The notes beneath the pieces are model-generated. The model saw nothing but the letters and a program-made list of their open reading frames with translations, did not search any database and was not told the DNA's origin. A DNA stretch of 64,000 nt from Halonotius roseus (GTDB lineage: Archaea > Halobacteriota > Halobacteria > Halobacteriales > Haloferacaceae): assembly GCF_006861655.1 (NCBI RefSeq), contig NZ_SESI01000002.1, positions 594,775 through 658,774 of the forward strand. The letters run 5' to 3'. The position numbers and the translations under genes were made by a program. Below, piece after piece: positions 25,280-33,677 of the stretch; position 1 is the first letter of the stretch; each line of letters begins with the position of its first letter.

Positions 25280-26722
25280 ATGCATCTCTTTTGGCACCGG
25301 CGGGATCTCCGGGTTCCGGACAACCGCGGGCTGGCGGCGGCGACAACCGACGACACGACGCTGCCGGTGTATGTTGTCGATCACGACATGCTTGCGCGAC
25401 TGGGTCGTCGACAACGGGCGTTCATGATCGAGGGGGTTCGCGCGCTCAAAGCCCGGTATCAGGAACTCGGGGGCGATCTCCTGATCAGAGAGGGCCCACC
25501 GGCGGCAACGCTCGCCAGGGTTGCCGAGGAGTACGACGCCGAGGCGGTCTACTACAACCACCACTACCGGCCGGCGCGCCGACACCGCCAACAGCAGGTC
25601 GACGAACGGCTGTCGACGCGGTGTTCGATCGATCTCACGCTCGTCGATCCCGCCGATCTCGCACCGTCGTATCCGAACCACAGCCAGTTCCACACTGACT
25701 GGCAGGCCGAGCCGAAACCGACGCCGGCAGTCGTACAGACGGACGCTCTCGCCGCCGTCGACGACGAGACCACCATCGACGATATCCCGATCAGCGAGGA
25801 GGCCACGGTTGACGACGACGCCCCGAACCCGGATACAGCCGACAGCGACCCCCCGTCGGCCGGCTACGACGCCGCCCGGGATCGCTACGATTCCTTTCTG
25901 GCCGATGGGATCGAGACCTACAACGACACCCGCGACGACATGCAGGCCGCGGTGGAGCGACCGGTCGGCGCGGTTTCGCGGCTCTCGCCGTATCTCGCCG
26001 CCGGCATGATCGGGGTTCGTGAGGTGTGGGCCGACGCAACCGAACGATACGACGCCGCCGACGAGGACACCGCCGCCAAGAACGCCGACGGGGCGGCCGC
26101 CCGCAACATCGAGAAATACCGGTATGAGCTCTCCTGGCGGGAACAAAACTACCACCTGCTGCACTACAACCCGACGCTGCTGACCGAGAACTACAAATCC
26201 CTCCCCAACCGGATCGCCTGGAAAAACGATCCCGACGAGATCGCCGCCTGGAAGGCCGGGGAAACGGGCTACCCGCTCGTCGACGCCGGGATGCGACAGC
26301 TGAATCAGGAGGGGTACATCCACAACCGGCCGCGACAGAACGTCGCCTCGTTTTGTACCAAACACCTGCTGATCGATTGGCGGATCGGCGCGCGGTATTT
26401 CGCCGAACAGCTCCTCGATCACGACCCCGCAAACAACTACGCCAACTGGCAGTGGATCGCCTCGACCGGCACCGACAGCGTCGACGTACGGATCTTTGAT
26501 CCGGTCGCCCAGCTATCGAAGTACGACGCCAACGCCGACTATGTTACCGAGTACGTTCCCGAGCTTCGGGGCGTCGAACCAGCGAAAGTCGTCGAATGGC
26601 CGACGCTGTCGGCAGAAACACGGCAGCGACTTGGCCCCGAGTACCCCGAACCAATCGTCGACCGAGATGCGGCCTACGAGCGCGCCCAGCGGGTCTTCGA
26701 GACGGCACTCGGCAAGCGATAG
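25280..26722 (+). CDS. phr: Deoxyribodipyrimidine photolyase (cryptochrome/photolyase family)
   Basis: It uses blue light to split cyclobutane pyrimidine dimers. The N-terminal antenna domain begins HLFWHRRDLRVPDNRGL. The FAD-binding half carries SRLSPYLAAGMIGVRE, ELSWREQNYHLLHYNP, GYPLVDAGMRQLNQEGYIHNRPRQNVASF and NYANWQWIASTGTD, all class I CPD photolyase marks, including the tryptophan chain. A 480-residue length includes an acidic insertion around 150-200 (VDDETTIDDIPISEEATVDD). A photolyase repair role rather than photoreceptor is favoured because the lesion-binding pocket residues are conserved. Confidence 0.94.
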   Translation: MHLFWHRRDLRVPDNRGLAAATTDDTTLPVYVVDHDMLARLGRRQRAFMIEGVRALKARYQELGGDLLIREGPPAATLARVAEEYDAEAVYYNHHYRPARRHRQQQVDERLSTRCSIDLTLVDPADLAPSYPNHSQFHTDWQAEPKPTPAVVQTDALAAVDDETTIDDIPISEEATVDDDAPNPDTADSDPPSAGYDAARDRYDSFLADGIETYNDTRDDMQAAVERPVGAVSRLSPYLAAGMIGVREVWADATERYDAADEDTAAKNADGAAARNIEKYRYELSWREQNYHLLHYNPTLLTENYKSLPNRIAWKNDPDEIAAWKAGETGYPLVDAGMRQLNQEGYIHNRPRQNVASFCTKHLLIDWRIGARYFAEQLLDHDPANNYANWQWIASTGTDSVDVRIFDPVAQLSKYDANADYVTEYVPELRGVEPAKVVEWPTLSAETRQRLGPEYPEPIVDRDAAYERAQRVFETALGKR

Positions 26723-26740
26723 GAACGCCGCTTGGACAGA

Positions 26741-27472
26741 TCAGGCCGGGCCGAGAACCGGTCGGGCCAGCCGCCGAAGCAGGCTGGCGAATCCACCGAC
26801 GGCTAGCCGACCAACGCCGGTGACACCGAGCTGACGCGTATCGAGGGTGTACCGGGGCGGCTCATCGGCGGCCGCCGCCGTCTCGTCGTCGGCTGAATCG
26901 GCTGTCGGGTCGTCGACACGAACGATCGGCCCGTCGTCGCCGGAGAGTTCGATCGCCGCCTGCACCTGGCGTTCGGTGAGATCGCAGTCGGCGGCGATCT
27001 CGGAGACGGTCTTCGGGCCGGCTTCGAGCGTGTCGGCGATGCGGTTGAGGCGCAGCATCCGAAGCAGGAACGCGCCGGGATCGAGATCGTCGACCGGATC
27101 GGTGTCGGTACTGGAGGTGTCGTAGGCGAAGTCGACACGGGCGTCCAACAGCAGCCAGAGCCCCCCGAAGACGGCCGCAACCGGGGCCCACAGCGTCCGC
27201 AGCAGCGGTGGCTGCCGCAGTTCGGCGACGAGCCACGCGAGGCTGACGGCGAGCAGCACCACGGCCAGCCCGACAGTCACCCAGCGATCGTCGACACCGG
27301 GCGTGTCGATGAGGAACTGCCGGCTTTCAACCACGAGAAACGCGGTGGCGAGCCCGGCGACGAGCGCGACGTTGCCGGTAACGGCGATAACACCGCCGGC
27401 TGCAAGGAGATACACCAGGAGGGTTCGGGCTGAGATGCGGTGTCTGAGGCGGGAAACAGCGGCGGAGGGCAT
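26741..27472 (-). CDS. Membrane protein with a cytoplasmic winged-helix-like domain
   Basis: 243 residues. Three or four hydrophobic segments (TLLVYLLAAGGVIAVTG; VGLAVVLLAVSLAWLVAEL; APVAAVFGGLWLLLDARVDF) are followed by a soluble part whose motif DTLEAGPKTVSEIAADCDLT ERQVQAAIEL split resembles a helix-turn-helix. The arrangement suggests a membrane-tethered regulator, but no ligand or target is known. It is followed closely, on the same strand, by nothing; the photolyase is convergent 18 bp away. Confidence 0.6.
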   Translation of the reverse strand: MPSAAVSRLRHRISARTLLVYLLAAGGVIAVTGNVALVAGLATAFLVVESRQFLIDTPGVDDRWVTVGLAVVLLAVSLAWLVAELRQPPLLRTLWAPVAAVFGGLWLLLDARVDFAYDTSSTDTDPVDDLDPGAFLLRMLRLNRIADTLEAGPKTVSEIAADCDLTERQVQAAIELSGDDGPIVRVDDPTADSADDETAAAADEPPRYTLDTRQLGVTGVGRLAVGGFASLLRRLARPVLGPA

Positions 27473-27508
27473 ACAGAGGGATGTTGGTCGTGTCGAATAA
27501 ATATCCTG

Positions 27509-27982
27509 TCAGTCCGACCCATTGGCCTGTCGTTTGCGTTTGATCCGGCGGTGCATCGCCCGCTCAACGATCGTGCCGTCGCCGATTTCGTCGTCCGGAT
27601 ACGGGTAGGTGCGGTCGCAGGCGTCACACACCCAGACGTGTTCGCTCAACACGATCCACTTGGAGACGGTTTGGATCCGAAGTGCGTGCTCGTCGTGCGG
27701 GCAGTAGGGGCCGTGAACGTAGGTGTAGGCGGTGTCGTTGGCACTGTACTCAGAGGCGCGCCACTTGCCGTACTCACCCTTCCAGAGCACGTCGAAATAC
27801 TCCAGTTCGGCGCTCGTATACACCGTTTCGGGCCTGTTTTTCGCGCTGAACTCGTGTGGGTCGACCGTCTCGCTTTGGGCGTGCTCTCGGGAGGATCGGT
27901 ACTGGGAGACAGCAAACCCAAACAAGCCTAAATACACGAGCACTGACACCGTCAGCGAGACGGCGATTACAGCCAGGAGCAT
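27509..27982 (-). CDS. Single-pass membrane protein with zinc-ribbon-like cysteines
   Basis: 157 residues. The N-terminal AVIAVSLTVSVLVYLGLFGF is a membrane anchor. The C-terminal half contains a CPHDEH and VWVCDACDRTYPYP arrangement, a possible zinc-binding pair of Cys/His clusters, and ends in an Arg/Lys-rich tail (RRIKRKRQANG), unusual in a haloarchaeal acidic proteome. It is not recognised. The next gene on this strand lies 36 bp downstream (27472). Confidence 0.55.
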   Translation of the reverse strand: MLLAVIAVSLTVSVLVYLGLFGFAVSQYRSSREHAQSETVDPHEFSAKNRPETVYTSAELEYFDVLWKGEYGKWRASEYSANDTAYTYVHGPYCPHDEHALRIQTVSKWIVLSEHVWVCDACDRTYPYPDDEIGDGTIVERAMHRRIKRKRQANGSD

Positions 27983-28123
27983 CCCAATCCCGGTGTGTGC
28001 CGCCAGGGTGTCAGTATACGATACATAGCTGTGTATTACTAGGTAGCGACCAAAAATACTCTGTTCGATCGGGAATGGGTCGTTTGGGGTGGGTGACAGG
28101 TGCGAGAGCAGTCGATACAGTGT

Positions 28124-28169
28124 GAATCGCGGTCGCTCCTGCCGTGACTACCTGCTTCAGATTCGGCGT
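28124..28169. repeat. 46-bp imperfect direct repeat, left copy
   Basis: It matches 29011-29056 at 39 of 46 positions without gaps. The pair encloses the winged-helix/MazF-like genes and a partial tRNA-Pro 3' end. Confidence 0.75.
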
Positions 28170-28208
28170 CTTTGGTTCATCTGTGTGGAGCTGACCGCAC
28201 CCAAAATG

Positions 28209-28215
28209 CTATGAC
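28209..28215 (+). promoter_or_regulatory. TATA-like box of the winged-helix/MazF operon
   Basis: GCTATGA is centred about 29 nt before the ATG at 28241, consistent with a leaderless transcript. An AT-rich TTACTTTGACATACA stretch follows closer to the start. Confidence 0.3.
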
Positions 28216-28240
28216 GATTGCTGACTTACTTTGACATACA

Positions 28241-28600
28241 ATGCCAGTTGAGTTCAACGAATACGAGCAATCAAACGACAGCGAGGAGTTTGATTGGACG
28301 CTTCGGGAAGGATCGAACGCACACAAGATCCTGGCATTCCTCTCCGAGTATCCTGAACAGGGATTCACACCAAAAGAGATCCACGACGCGACAGGCGTCA
28401 CCCGCGGGTCAGTCGGCAAGACGCTGCAACGGCTCAAAGACCGACAGCTGGTTCGCCACGCCGAGCCCTACTGGGCTATCGGTGACGATGATCGCGTCGG
28501 CACCTATCTCGGGATGGTTTCCTCTCTGGAGGCCATCGTCAAGCGTGAGGGAACTGAATCGTATGACGAGTGGCGAAACGCCGCTGAAACAGCTGAATAG
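28241..28600 (+). CDS. Winged-helix protein, likely antitoxin
   Basis: 119 residues with an acidic N-terminus and a winged helix at ~30-80: AHKILAFLSEYPEQGFTPKEIHDATGVTRGSVGKTLQRL then DRQLVRHAEPYWAIG, split here at the wing. The fold is of MarR/TrmB type. It is followed after 6 bp by a MazF-like gene, so I take it as the DNA-binding antitoxin that represses and neutralises. A stand-alone regulator is possible, yet the tight spacing and shared repeat flanks favour the pair. Confidence 0.68.
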   Translation: MPVEFNEYEQSNDSEEFDWTLREGSNAHKILAFLSEYPEQGFTPKEIHDATGVTRGSVGKTLQRLKDRQLVRHAEPYWAIGDDDRVGTYLGMVSSLEAIVKREGTESYDEWRNAAETAE

Positions 28601-28606
28601 CGATCC

Positions 28607-28942
28607 ATGGAAGCATATGCGCGCGGCGACGTTGTCTGGCATCCGGCACCCTTCCGCGATGGCGGCCGCCCGTATATCATCCTGAGTGACGACCAGCACC
28701 CGTTCTACGGTGAGGAGTACATGGTCGCTGGTGTGACAACGACAGGGCGAGATCGAGCCATCGAACTCACGCCGGAGAGGTGGGCGGAGGGCGGCGCGCC
28801 GAAGCGGAGCTGGGCGTCACCGTGGTATATCCTCACTCTCAAACACGCCACAATCACTGATCGGCTCGGGCAGCTCACGCCGACTGCTACCGATCAAATC
28901 GCTCAGGAGATCACACAGCTCATCGGCGTCGACTCTCGATAA
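28607..28942 (+). CDS. MazF/PemK-like toxin
   Basis: 111 residues with the PemK fold landmarks: RGDVVWHPAPF at the N-terminus (the G-D-V strand with the substrate-loop basic/proline residues), GRPYIILSDD, a strand VAGVTTTGRD, and the C-terminal SWASPWYILTLKHATITDRLGQLT, where PemK-family proteins have S-v-x-P ... i-x-x-x-x-l-G-x-l. An endoribonuclease activity is inferred from the fold. The partner is the winged-helix gene 6 bp upstream, not a MazE/AbrB protein as in classical mazEF. Confidence 0.72.
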   Translation: MEAYARGDVVWHPAPFRDGGRPYIILSDDQHPFYGEEYMVAGVTTTGRDRAIELTPERWAEGGAPKRSWASPWYILTLKHATITDRLGQLTPTATDQIAQEITQLIGVDSR

Positions 28943-28994
28943 CTACGGCCTCTAGGACTGGCTTCCGAATCGTGATCAATGGTCGGGAACACTG

Positions 28995-29015
28995 GGGCCG
29001 GCACGAATTTGAATC
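28995..29015 (-). repeat. Partial copy of the tRNA-Pro 3' end
   Basis: These 21 bases are identical to 29116-29136, the 3'-terminal acceptor strand and T-arm of the tRNA-Pro gene. The copy stops at that boundary. Such duplicated tRNA ends are left by integrases that target the 3' end of tRNA genes. Its right part overlaps the start of the 46-bp repeat at 29011 and an 11-bp inverted match to 29041-29051. Confidence 0.75.
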
Positions 29016-29056
29016 ACGGTCGCTCCTGTCGTCGCTCCCTGATTCAAATTCGGCGT
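29011..29056. repeat. 46-bp imperfect direct repeat, right copy
   Basis: Same orientation as 28124-28169 with 7 mismatches. It starts inside the partial tRNA copy. GAATTTGAATC (29005-29015) is inverted as GATTCAAATTC (29041-29051), so the repeat can also form a hairpin with a 25-nt loop. Confidence 0.75.
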
Positions 29057-29114
29057 GATTCACACACCCGCACCACAGACTCGTCACTCCGTTCCTCGTG
29101 TGGTGCGGGAGAAG

Positions 29115-29187
29115 TGGGCCGGCACGAATTTGAATCGTGGTTACGGCCACCCGAAGGCCGAAGGATACCAAGCTACCCCACCGGCCC
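29115..29187 (-). tRNA. tRNA-Pro (CGG anticodon)
   Basis: A 73-nt cloverleaf. The acceptor stem pairs GGGCCGG (5' end at 29187) with CCGGCCC (29122-29116), followed by discriminator A at 29115. The anticodon stem CGGCC/GGCCG closes a TTCGGGT loop, giving anticodon CGG for CCG codons. The T-arm is CACGA-TTCAAAT-TCGTG. The D-arm keeps AGCTTGGTA. CCA is not encoded. A second, truncated copy of its 3' end lies at 28995-29015. It is close to trmY, whose product modifies the T-loop of tRNAs. Confidence 0.93.
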
Positions 29188-29237
29188 GCACTCACCGACA
29201 CGCCGTGGCCGAATTTAACCGTTATGATCGCCCCGAC

Positions 29238-29831
29238 TCAGTACTCCGTGTAGCCGGCGGTATCCAGCCAGTTGTGCGCAACCGTGATCGTCTGGTCGGC
29301 ATGCAGCGTTTCGGGGCCAACCCGGAGTCGCTGGTCGGCTTGCTCGGCCAGCAGTTCGTCCTCACGCTCGGTGAAATCGTTGTGATCCGAGAGCACGAAG
29401 ACGGGATCGCTCGGCAACGACGCCTCCGGCAGCGGCGTCCCCTCGGCGTGCAGTTGAACCACTGTCCCCTCGCTGGCAACGTCGTCGAGCGTCGCCTCGA
29501 AGCCGAGGCGGTAGAGCTCCATTCCGGGTGAGACCTCGGCGGGCATGTGGCCGATGGCATCCTCGCGCTGGTCGAGGGCATCTCTGATCCGGGCGGCGAT
29601 CGTTCGCTCGTCGGGGTAGAGCCGCCGGAGCGTGCCGCTGTCGAACCGGATGGTGTACTCGTCGCCAACGACGAGGTGAATTCGAACGTTCTCGCGGATG
29701 CCGTGGGAGAGAAACACCGCCGCGCCGACACACCGACAGAGGATGTCAAGACGGCCGGCACCCGAGAGATCATCCAGCGAGAAGTCGGCCGTCGTCGGGG
29801 CGTCGTGACCGAGCACGATGAACTGACGCAT
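29238..29831 (-). CDS. trmY: TrmY, tRNA (pseudouridine-54-N1)-methyltransferase
   Basis: A SPOUT-class enzyme that methylates pseudouridine 54 of tRNA to 1-methylpseudouridine in archaea. The 197-residue protein starts MRQFIVLGHDAPTTADFSLD and has the family motif GAGRLDILCRCVGAAVFLSHGIR and the SAM-knot segment DPVFVLSDHNDFTERE. ATG 29831 gives the normal length; an upstream extension of 30 residues is unsupported. Pus10, which makes the substrate pseudouridine, is encoded at 34917. Confidence 0.93.
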   Translation of the reverse strand: MRQFIVLGHDAPTTADFSLDDLSGAGRLDILCRCVGAAVFLSHGIRENVRIHLVVGDEYTIRFDSGTLRRLYPDERTIAARIRDALDQREDAIGHMPAEVSPGMELYRLGFEATLDDVASEGTVVQLHAEGTPLPEASLPSDPVFVLSDHNDFTEREDELLAEQADQRLRVGPETLHADQTITVAHNWLDTAGYTEY

Positions 29832-30066
29832 ACCGAGGTATCGACAGCGAGGGATATAGTGTCGGCTACTTGCGTCGGTCACGAATGGGAGCAGAAAATG
29901 AGGAGAGGAAACCGACGACACAGATCAGATGTGAGAGAGCTGGCAACATGTCTCATTGGAGTCGTCGAAACCAAATGAACACAGATTTTTGCCCGAAGGA
30001 AATCAGATATATACAGATACAGACCATATACACACCCGATATCAAAGTTGAACGCTAGCAACGTAA

Positions 30067-30074
30067 CTTAAATT
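30067..30074 (+). promoter_or_regulatory. TATA box of the HemAT gene
   Basis: CTTAAATT is centred 27 nt before the ATG at 30098, a textbook haloarchaeal distance for a leaderless transcript. The upstream 100 bp are AT-rich. Confidence 0.6.
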
Positions 30075-30097
30075 GATTGCGCTCAAAGGCTAACTGT

Positions 30098-31627
30098 ATG
30101 AGCAACTACGCCGAGAGCTTCGGGCAGGGTGGGCTAAACGATCAGGTTGATGTCGACTCGCTCATGCGGGAGATCGATCTCGACCGCGAGGAGATCGAGT
30201 GGCGGAAGGACTTCATCAACTTCGAGGAGGAGGATGTCACGCGGCTGACCGACCTCCGGCCGCTGTTTGAGGCCCACACCGAGGATATCGCCGAGTTATT
30301 CTACGAAAATCTCACGCAGTACGACCAGACCGTCGAGGTGATCGGTCGCTCACCAAAGAACGTCGATCAGTTGAAGCAGACCCAACAGGCGTACTTCGCC
30401 ACGCTGGCGGGCGGCGAGTACGACTACGAGTACTTCAAACAGCGCGCCCGGATCGGCAAGCTCCACGACATCTTGGAGATGCCGATGAAACAGTACATCG
30501 GCCAGTACGGCGTCTACTACGATCTCATCCTCCCGTTGCTCACCGAGCGGGCGACCGACCAGCTGACCGATCGAGTGCAGGAGGCTGTCGATGACGACGC
30601 CGACGACGCCAGCGACGAGATCGCAAAGATCGTCGAATCGGAGATCGACGAGCTCCGGGCCGATATCACGAGCGTCCTCCGGATCATCAACCTCGATATG
30701 CAGGTTGTCGCCGACACCTACATCCACTCCTACGGCCAGAAGCTGGAACAGGAGATCGAGCAGCGCGAGCAGTTGGCCCGGGAGGTCGAACGCGATCTCA
30801 ACGAGCCGCTCACAGATCTCCAGCGATCCTCCGGCGAGGTCGCCCAATCGGCCCAGGAGATCTCCGAGCTCACCGGCGAGCAATCCGAGCGCATTCACTC
30901 GATCTCCAGTGAGGTGTCCAACATGAGCGCGACCGTCGAGGAGATCGCCGCCTCCGCCGACGAGGTCGAAACCAACAGCGAACGCGCCCGCGAGCTCGCC
31001 GAACAGGGTGAGGATGCCGCCGACGACGCGATGGGCGTGATGGATGACGTTGGCGAGGCCGTCGACGAGGTCTCAACCGATGTGGACGACCTCCAAGCCC
31101 GGGTGGGCGAGATCAACTCCGTCGTCGAGGTCATCAACGACATCGCCGAACAGACCAACATCCTCGCGCTCAACGCCTCGATCGAGGCCGCCCGGGCCGG
31201 GGAAGCAGGCGAAGGGTTTGCGGTCGTCGCCGACGAGGTGAAATCGCTGGCGACAGACTCCCAGGAGCGCGCCCAGGAGATCGAAGACCTCGTCACAGCG
31301 ATCGAGAAGGATACCGAACAGACCGTCGACAGCCTTGAGACGACGACCGAACAGATCGACCGCGGCGTCGAGCGCGTCGCCGAGGCGATGGAGCTGCTCG
31401 CCGATATCACCGAGGCCGTCGAGGAGACCGCCGACGGGATCCGGGAGGTGTCGGATGCGACCGACCAGCAGGCCGCCAGCTCCGAGGAGGTCGCCAGCAT
31501 GCTGGACGAACTCGTCGAGCAGGCCGATACCGTCGCCGCGGAGGTCGAGGAGATCGCCGCCGCCAACGAACAGCAGGCCGACACCATCGAAGAGATCTCC
31601 GATGCGGTGAATCGGCTGACCGAGTAG
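30098..31627 (+). CDS. hemAT: HemAT, globin-coupled aerotaxis transducer
   Basis: A soluble oxygen sensor that drives aerotaxis through CheA/CheW. Residues ~35-200 are a sensor globin: [20 protein letters not shown] contains the proximal haem His123, and the region [16 protein letters not shown] precedes it. From ~260 to 509 runs a long coiled-coil methyl-accepting signalling domain with the hairpin tip [18 protein letters not shown] and [16 protein letters not shown]. There are no membrane segments. Glu/Gln pairs in the coiled coil are probable CheR/CheB methylation sites. ATG 30098 matches the TATA position; the upstream GTG at 30077 does not. Confidence 0.93.
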   Translation: MSNYAESFGQGGLNDQVDVDSLMREIDLDREEIEWRKDFINFEEEDVTRLTDLRPLFEAHTEDIAELFYENLTQYDQTVEVIGRSPKNVDQLKQTQQAYFATLAGGEYDYEYFKQRARIGKLHDILEMPMKQYIGQYGVYYDLILPLLTERATDQLTDRVQEAVDDDADDASDEIAKIVESEIDELRADITSVLRIINLDMQVVADTYIHSYGQKLEQEIEQREQLAREVERDLNEPLTDLQRSSGEVAQSAQEISELTGEQSERIHSISSEVSNMSATVEEIAASADEVETNSERARELAEQGEDAADDAMGVMDDVGEAVDEVSTDVDDLQARVGEINSVVEVINDIAEQTNILALNASIEAARAGEAGEGFAVVADEVKSLATDSQERAQEIEDLVTAIEKDTEQTVDSLETTTEQIDRGVERVAEAMELLADITEAVEETADGIREVSDATDQQAASSEEVASMLDELVEQADTVAAEVEEIAAANEQQADTIEEISDAVNRLTE

Positions 31628-31654
31628 CCGAAGCCGACCACCCCTCGGGTTTCC

Positions 31655-32464
31655 TCAGTCGGTCAGCCCGTAGCCACGCTTGAACAGCCACACGTTGAGC
31701 ACGGCGACGACGGCCGTTCCGCCGGTCAACAGCCCCAGAGAGAGCTGTGGGTCGACCTCGCTGACCCCGAGGAAGCCGTAGCGAACGCCGTTGACCATGT
31801 AGACCATCGGGTTCAACAGCGAGATATCCTGCAACAGCGGCGTCAGATCCTCAAGGGAGTAGAAGACGGCTCCAAAGAACACCAGCGGCCGGAGCAGGAA
31901 CTGGTTCATCATCGTCAGGTCGTCGAAATCCTCCGCCAGCAGGCCGCCAACGATGCCGAGACTCGAAAACAGCATCGTGATCACCAGCAGGAAGGCGACC
32001 AGATACAGCGGCTGCTCGACGGGAACCGGCTGGTAGAGCCCCCCGATGATGAAGAAGCCGAGCACGCCGATCAGTGTCCCGACCAACACGCCGCGCAACG
32101 CCGACGACAGCAGGTAGGCCCATACCATCTGGGTGTACGACAGCGGCGAGGTCAGCGTTTCGTCGATATACTCGTTCCACCGCCCGTGGAAGATCGAAAA
32201 CGAGGCGTTCTCGAAGGCGTTCGACACCGCGCCGAGCACGACGAGGCCGGGCAGGATGAACAGGATGTAGGGAACGCCGATGATCTCGCCAACACGACTC
32301 CCAAGGACGACGCCGAACACCGAGAAGTACAGCACGTTCGTGATAAACGGCGGGATGAAGGTATTTTTTGGCCGGCGGACGTAGCGAAGGATCTCGCGTT
32401 TGACCAGCGTGTAGAAGCCCGTCGGGACGCCCGCGGCTGCTGCCGCGCGGTCGACGACGCTCAT
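31655..32464 (-). CDS. ABC-2 type transporter, permease
   Basis: 269 residues with six membrane helices of the ABC-2 exporter fold. FSIFHGRWNEYIDETLTSPLS and VWAYLLSSALRGVLVG correspond to the conserved coupling helix and helix 2-3 region, and a Gly-rich VYMVNGVRYGFLGVSE loop lies before the last helix. It overlaps the ATPase gene by 4 bp and is transcribed after it. Substrate unknown: related pairs export drugs, polysaccharide or lipids, and none of these can be excluded. Confidence 0.9.
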   Translation of the reverse strand: MSVVDRAAAAAGVPTGFYTLVKREILRYVRRPKNTFIPPFITNVLYFSVFGVVLGSRVGEIIGVPYILFILPGLVVLGAVSNAFENASFSIFHGRWNEYIDETLTSPLSYTQMVWAYLLSSALRGVLVGTLIGVLGFFIIGGLYQPVPVEQPLYLVAFLLVITMLFSSLGIVGGLLAEDFDDLTMMNQFLLRPLVFFGAVFYSLEDLTPLLQDISLLNPMVYMVNGVRYGFLGVSEVDPQLSLGLLTGGTAVVAVLNVWLFKRGYGLTD

Positions 32465-33525
32465 CGCTGGCCTCCGTCGGGGGCGACCTGCTGTTCAGCC
32501 CGCGGGGAATCGTCGTCTTCTATGTCGGTGTCGTCGCCAGCCGCGTCAGCGTCGCTGTCGACATCACTCGCGTCGCCAGCAGCGGTGTCGCCGTCGTCGT
32601 GACGCGTCATCTCGACGAAGACCTCCTCAAGGGAGGTGCGGGTGATCTCGAGATCGACGATCTCGATGCCTTCGCGGTCGAGTTCGCGGACGAGCTGTGG
32701 GGCGACCAGGCCGCCGTTGCGGGCGGTGACGGTGAGCTGGTGGCCGTCGAGATCGACCGCCTCGACGCGGTCGTCGCCGGCGAGCAGGTCGGGAAGCGTC
32801 GCCGGCGGCTCGCGGAGTTCGACCACAATCTGATCGGTGCCGCGATCCTTCAGCTCCTCTGGTGTCGCCACCGCCCGCACCTGCCCGGAGTCGAGAATGG
32901 CGACCTCGTCGCAGAGCCGTTCGGCCTCCTCGATGTAGTGGGTCGTCAGCAGGATCGTTTTTCCTTGGTCGTTGAGTTCGGTGACCAGTTCCCAGAGATC
33001 ACGCCGGAGCTGCACGTCGACGCCGGCGGTCGGTTCGTCGAGAATGAGGAGATCGGGGTCGGTGATGAGTGCCCGCGCCAACAGGAAGCGGCGTTTCATC
33101 CCGCCGGAGAGCCAGTCGAAGCGGGTGTCGCGTTTGTCGTAGATGCCGACCTGTTTGAGCACCTCATCGGCCCGGTCTTGGGCCTCCTCGGCTGGAATCC
33201 CGTGATAGCCAGCCTTGTGCTCTAGAACTTCGCGGATCGGAAAGAACCGATCGACGTTGAACTCCTGAGGGGCAAGCCCGATGGCGTTGCGCGTTTTCCG
33301 GTAGTCGGCCTCTACGTCGTGGCCGAAGACGCGGGCATGGCCGCCGGATTTCCGGACGAGGCCGACGAGGATGTTGATAAACGTCGTTTTGCCCGCGCCG
33401 TTGGGGCCGAGCAGGCCGAAGAAGCTGCCCTCGGGGACGGTCAGCGAGACGCCGTCGAGGGCGGTCACGTCGTCGTACTCCTTGCGGAGGTCATCGATAT
33501 CGAGAGCGGGTGGCGACTGACTCAC
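32461..33525 (-). CDS. ABC transporter ATP-binding protein
   Basis: 354 residues. Nucleotide-binding domain at ~8-225: Walker A LLGPNGAGKTTFI, Q-loop LAPQEFNVD, signature LSGGMKRRFLLARAL, Walker B DLLILDEPTAGVD, H-loop TTHYIEEAE. A DUF4162-like C-terminal regulatory part follows, then ~45 Asp/Ala-rich residues (DGDTAAGDASDVDSDADAAG) that form an acidic tail. A GTG start at 33525 is preceded by GGGGGAGACAG, a fair ribosome site. Partner of the permease 4 bp downstream. Confidence 0.93.
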   Translation of the reverse strand: MSQSPPALDIDDLRKEYDDVTALDGVSLTVPEGSFFGLLGPNGAGKTTFINILVGLVRKSGGHARVFGHDVEADYRKTRNAIGLAPQEFNVDRFFPIREVLEHKAGYHGIPAEEAQDRADEVLKQVGIYDKRDTRFDWLSGGMKRRFLLARALITDPDLLILDEPTAGVDVQLRRDLWELVTELNDQGKTILLTTHYIEEAERLCDEVAILDSGQVRAVATPEELKDRGTDQIVVELREPPATLPDLLAGDDRVEAVDLDGHQLTVTARNGGLVAPQLVRELDREGIEIVDLEITRTSLEEVFVEMTRHDDGDTAAGDASDVDSDADAAGDDTDIEDDDSPRAEQQVAPDGGQR

Positions 33526-33677
33526 CTGTCTCCCCCCATGTGTTGAGCGGTGGCTGCCGTCGCGTTCGTGCGTGAATTATCTGGGGTCACAGATCCCGGA
33601 GAAGCCTCCATGTCGTGGTGATCTATTAGTGTGGTAGGGCGTAAATGCTGCCCGGTTTGGTCGGCGAGGGGTCGGAA

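Noticed and set aside
28979-29531. Plus-strand frames overlapping tRNA-Pro
   Set aside because: They run through the tRNA gene and over trmY in antisense; no protein family.
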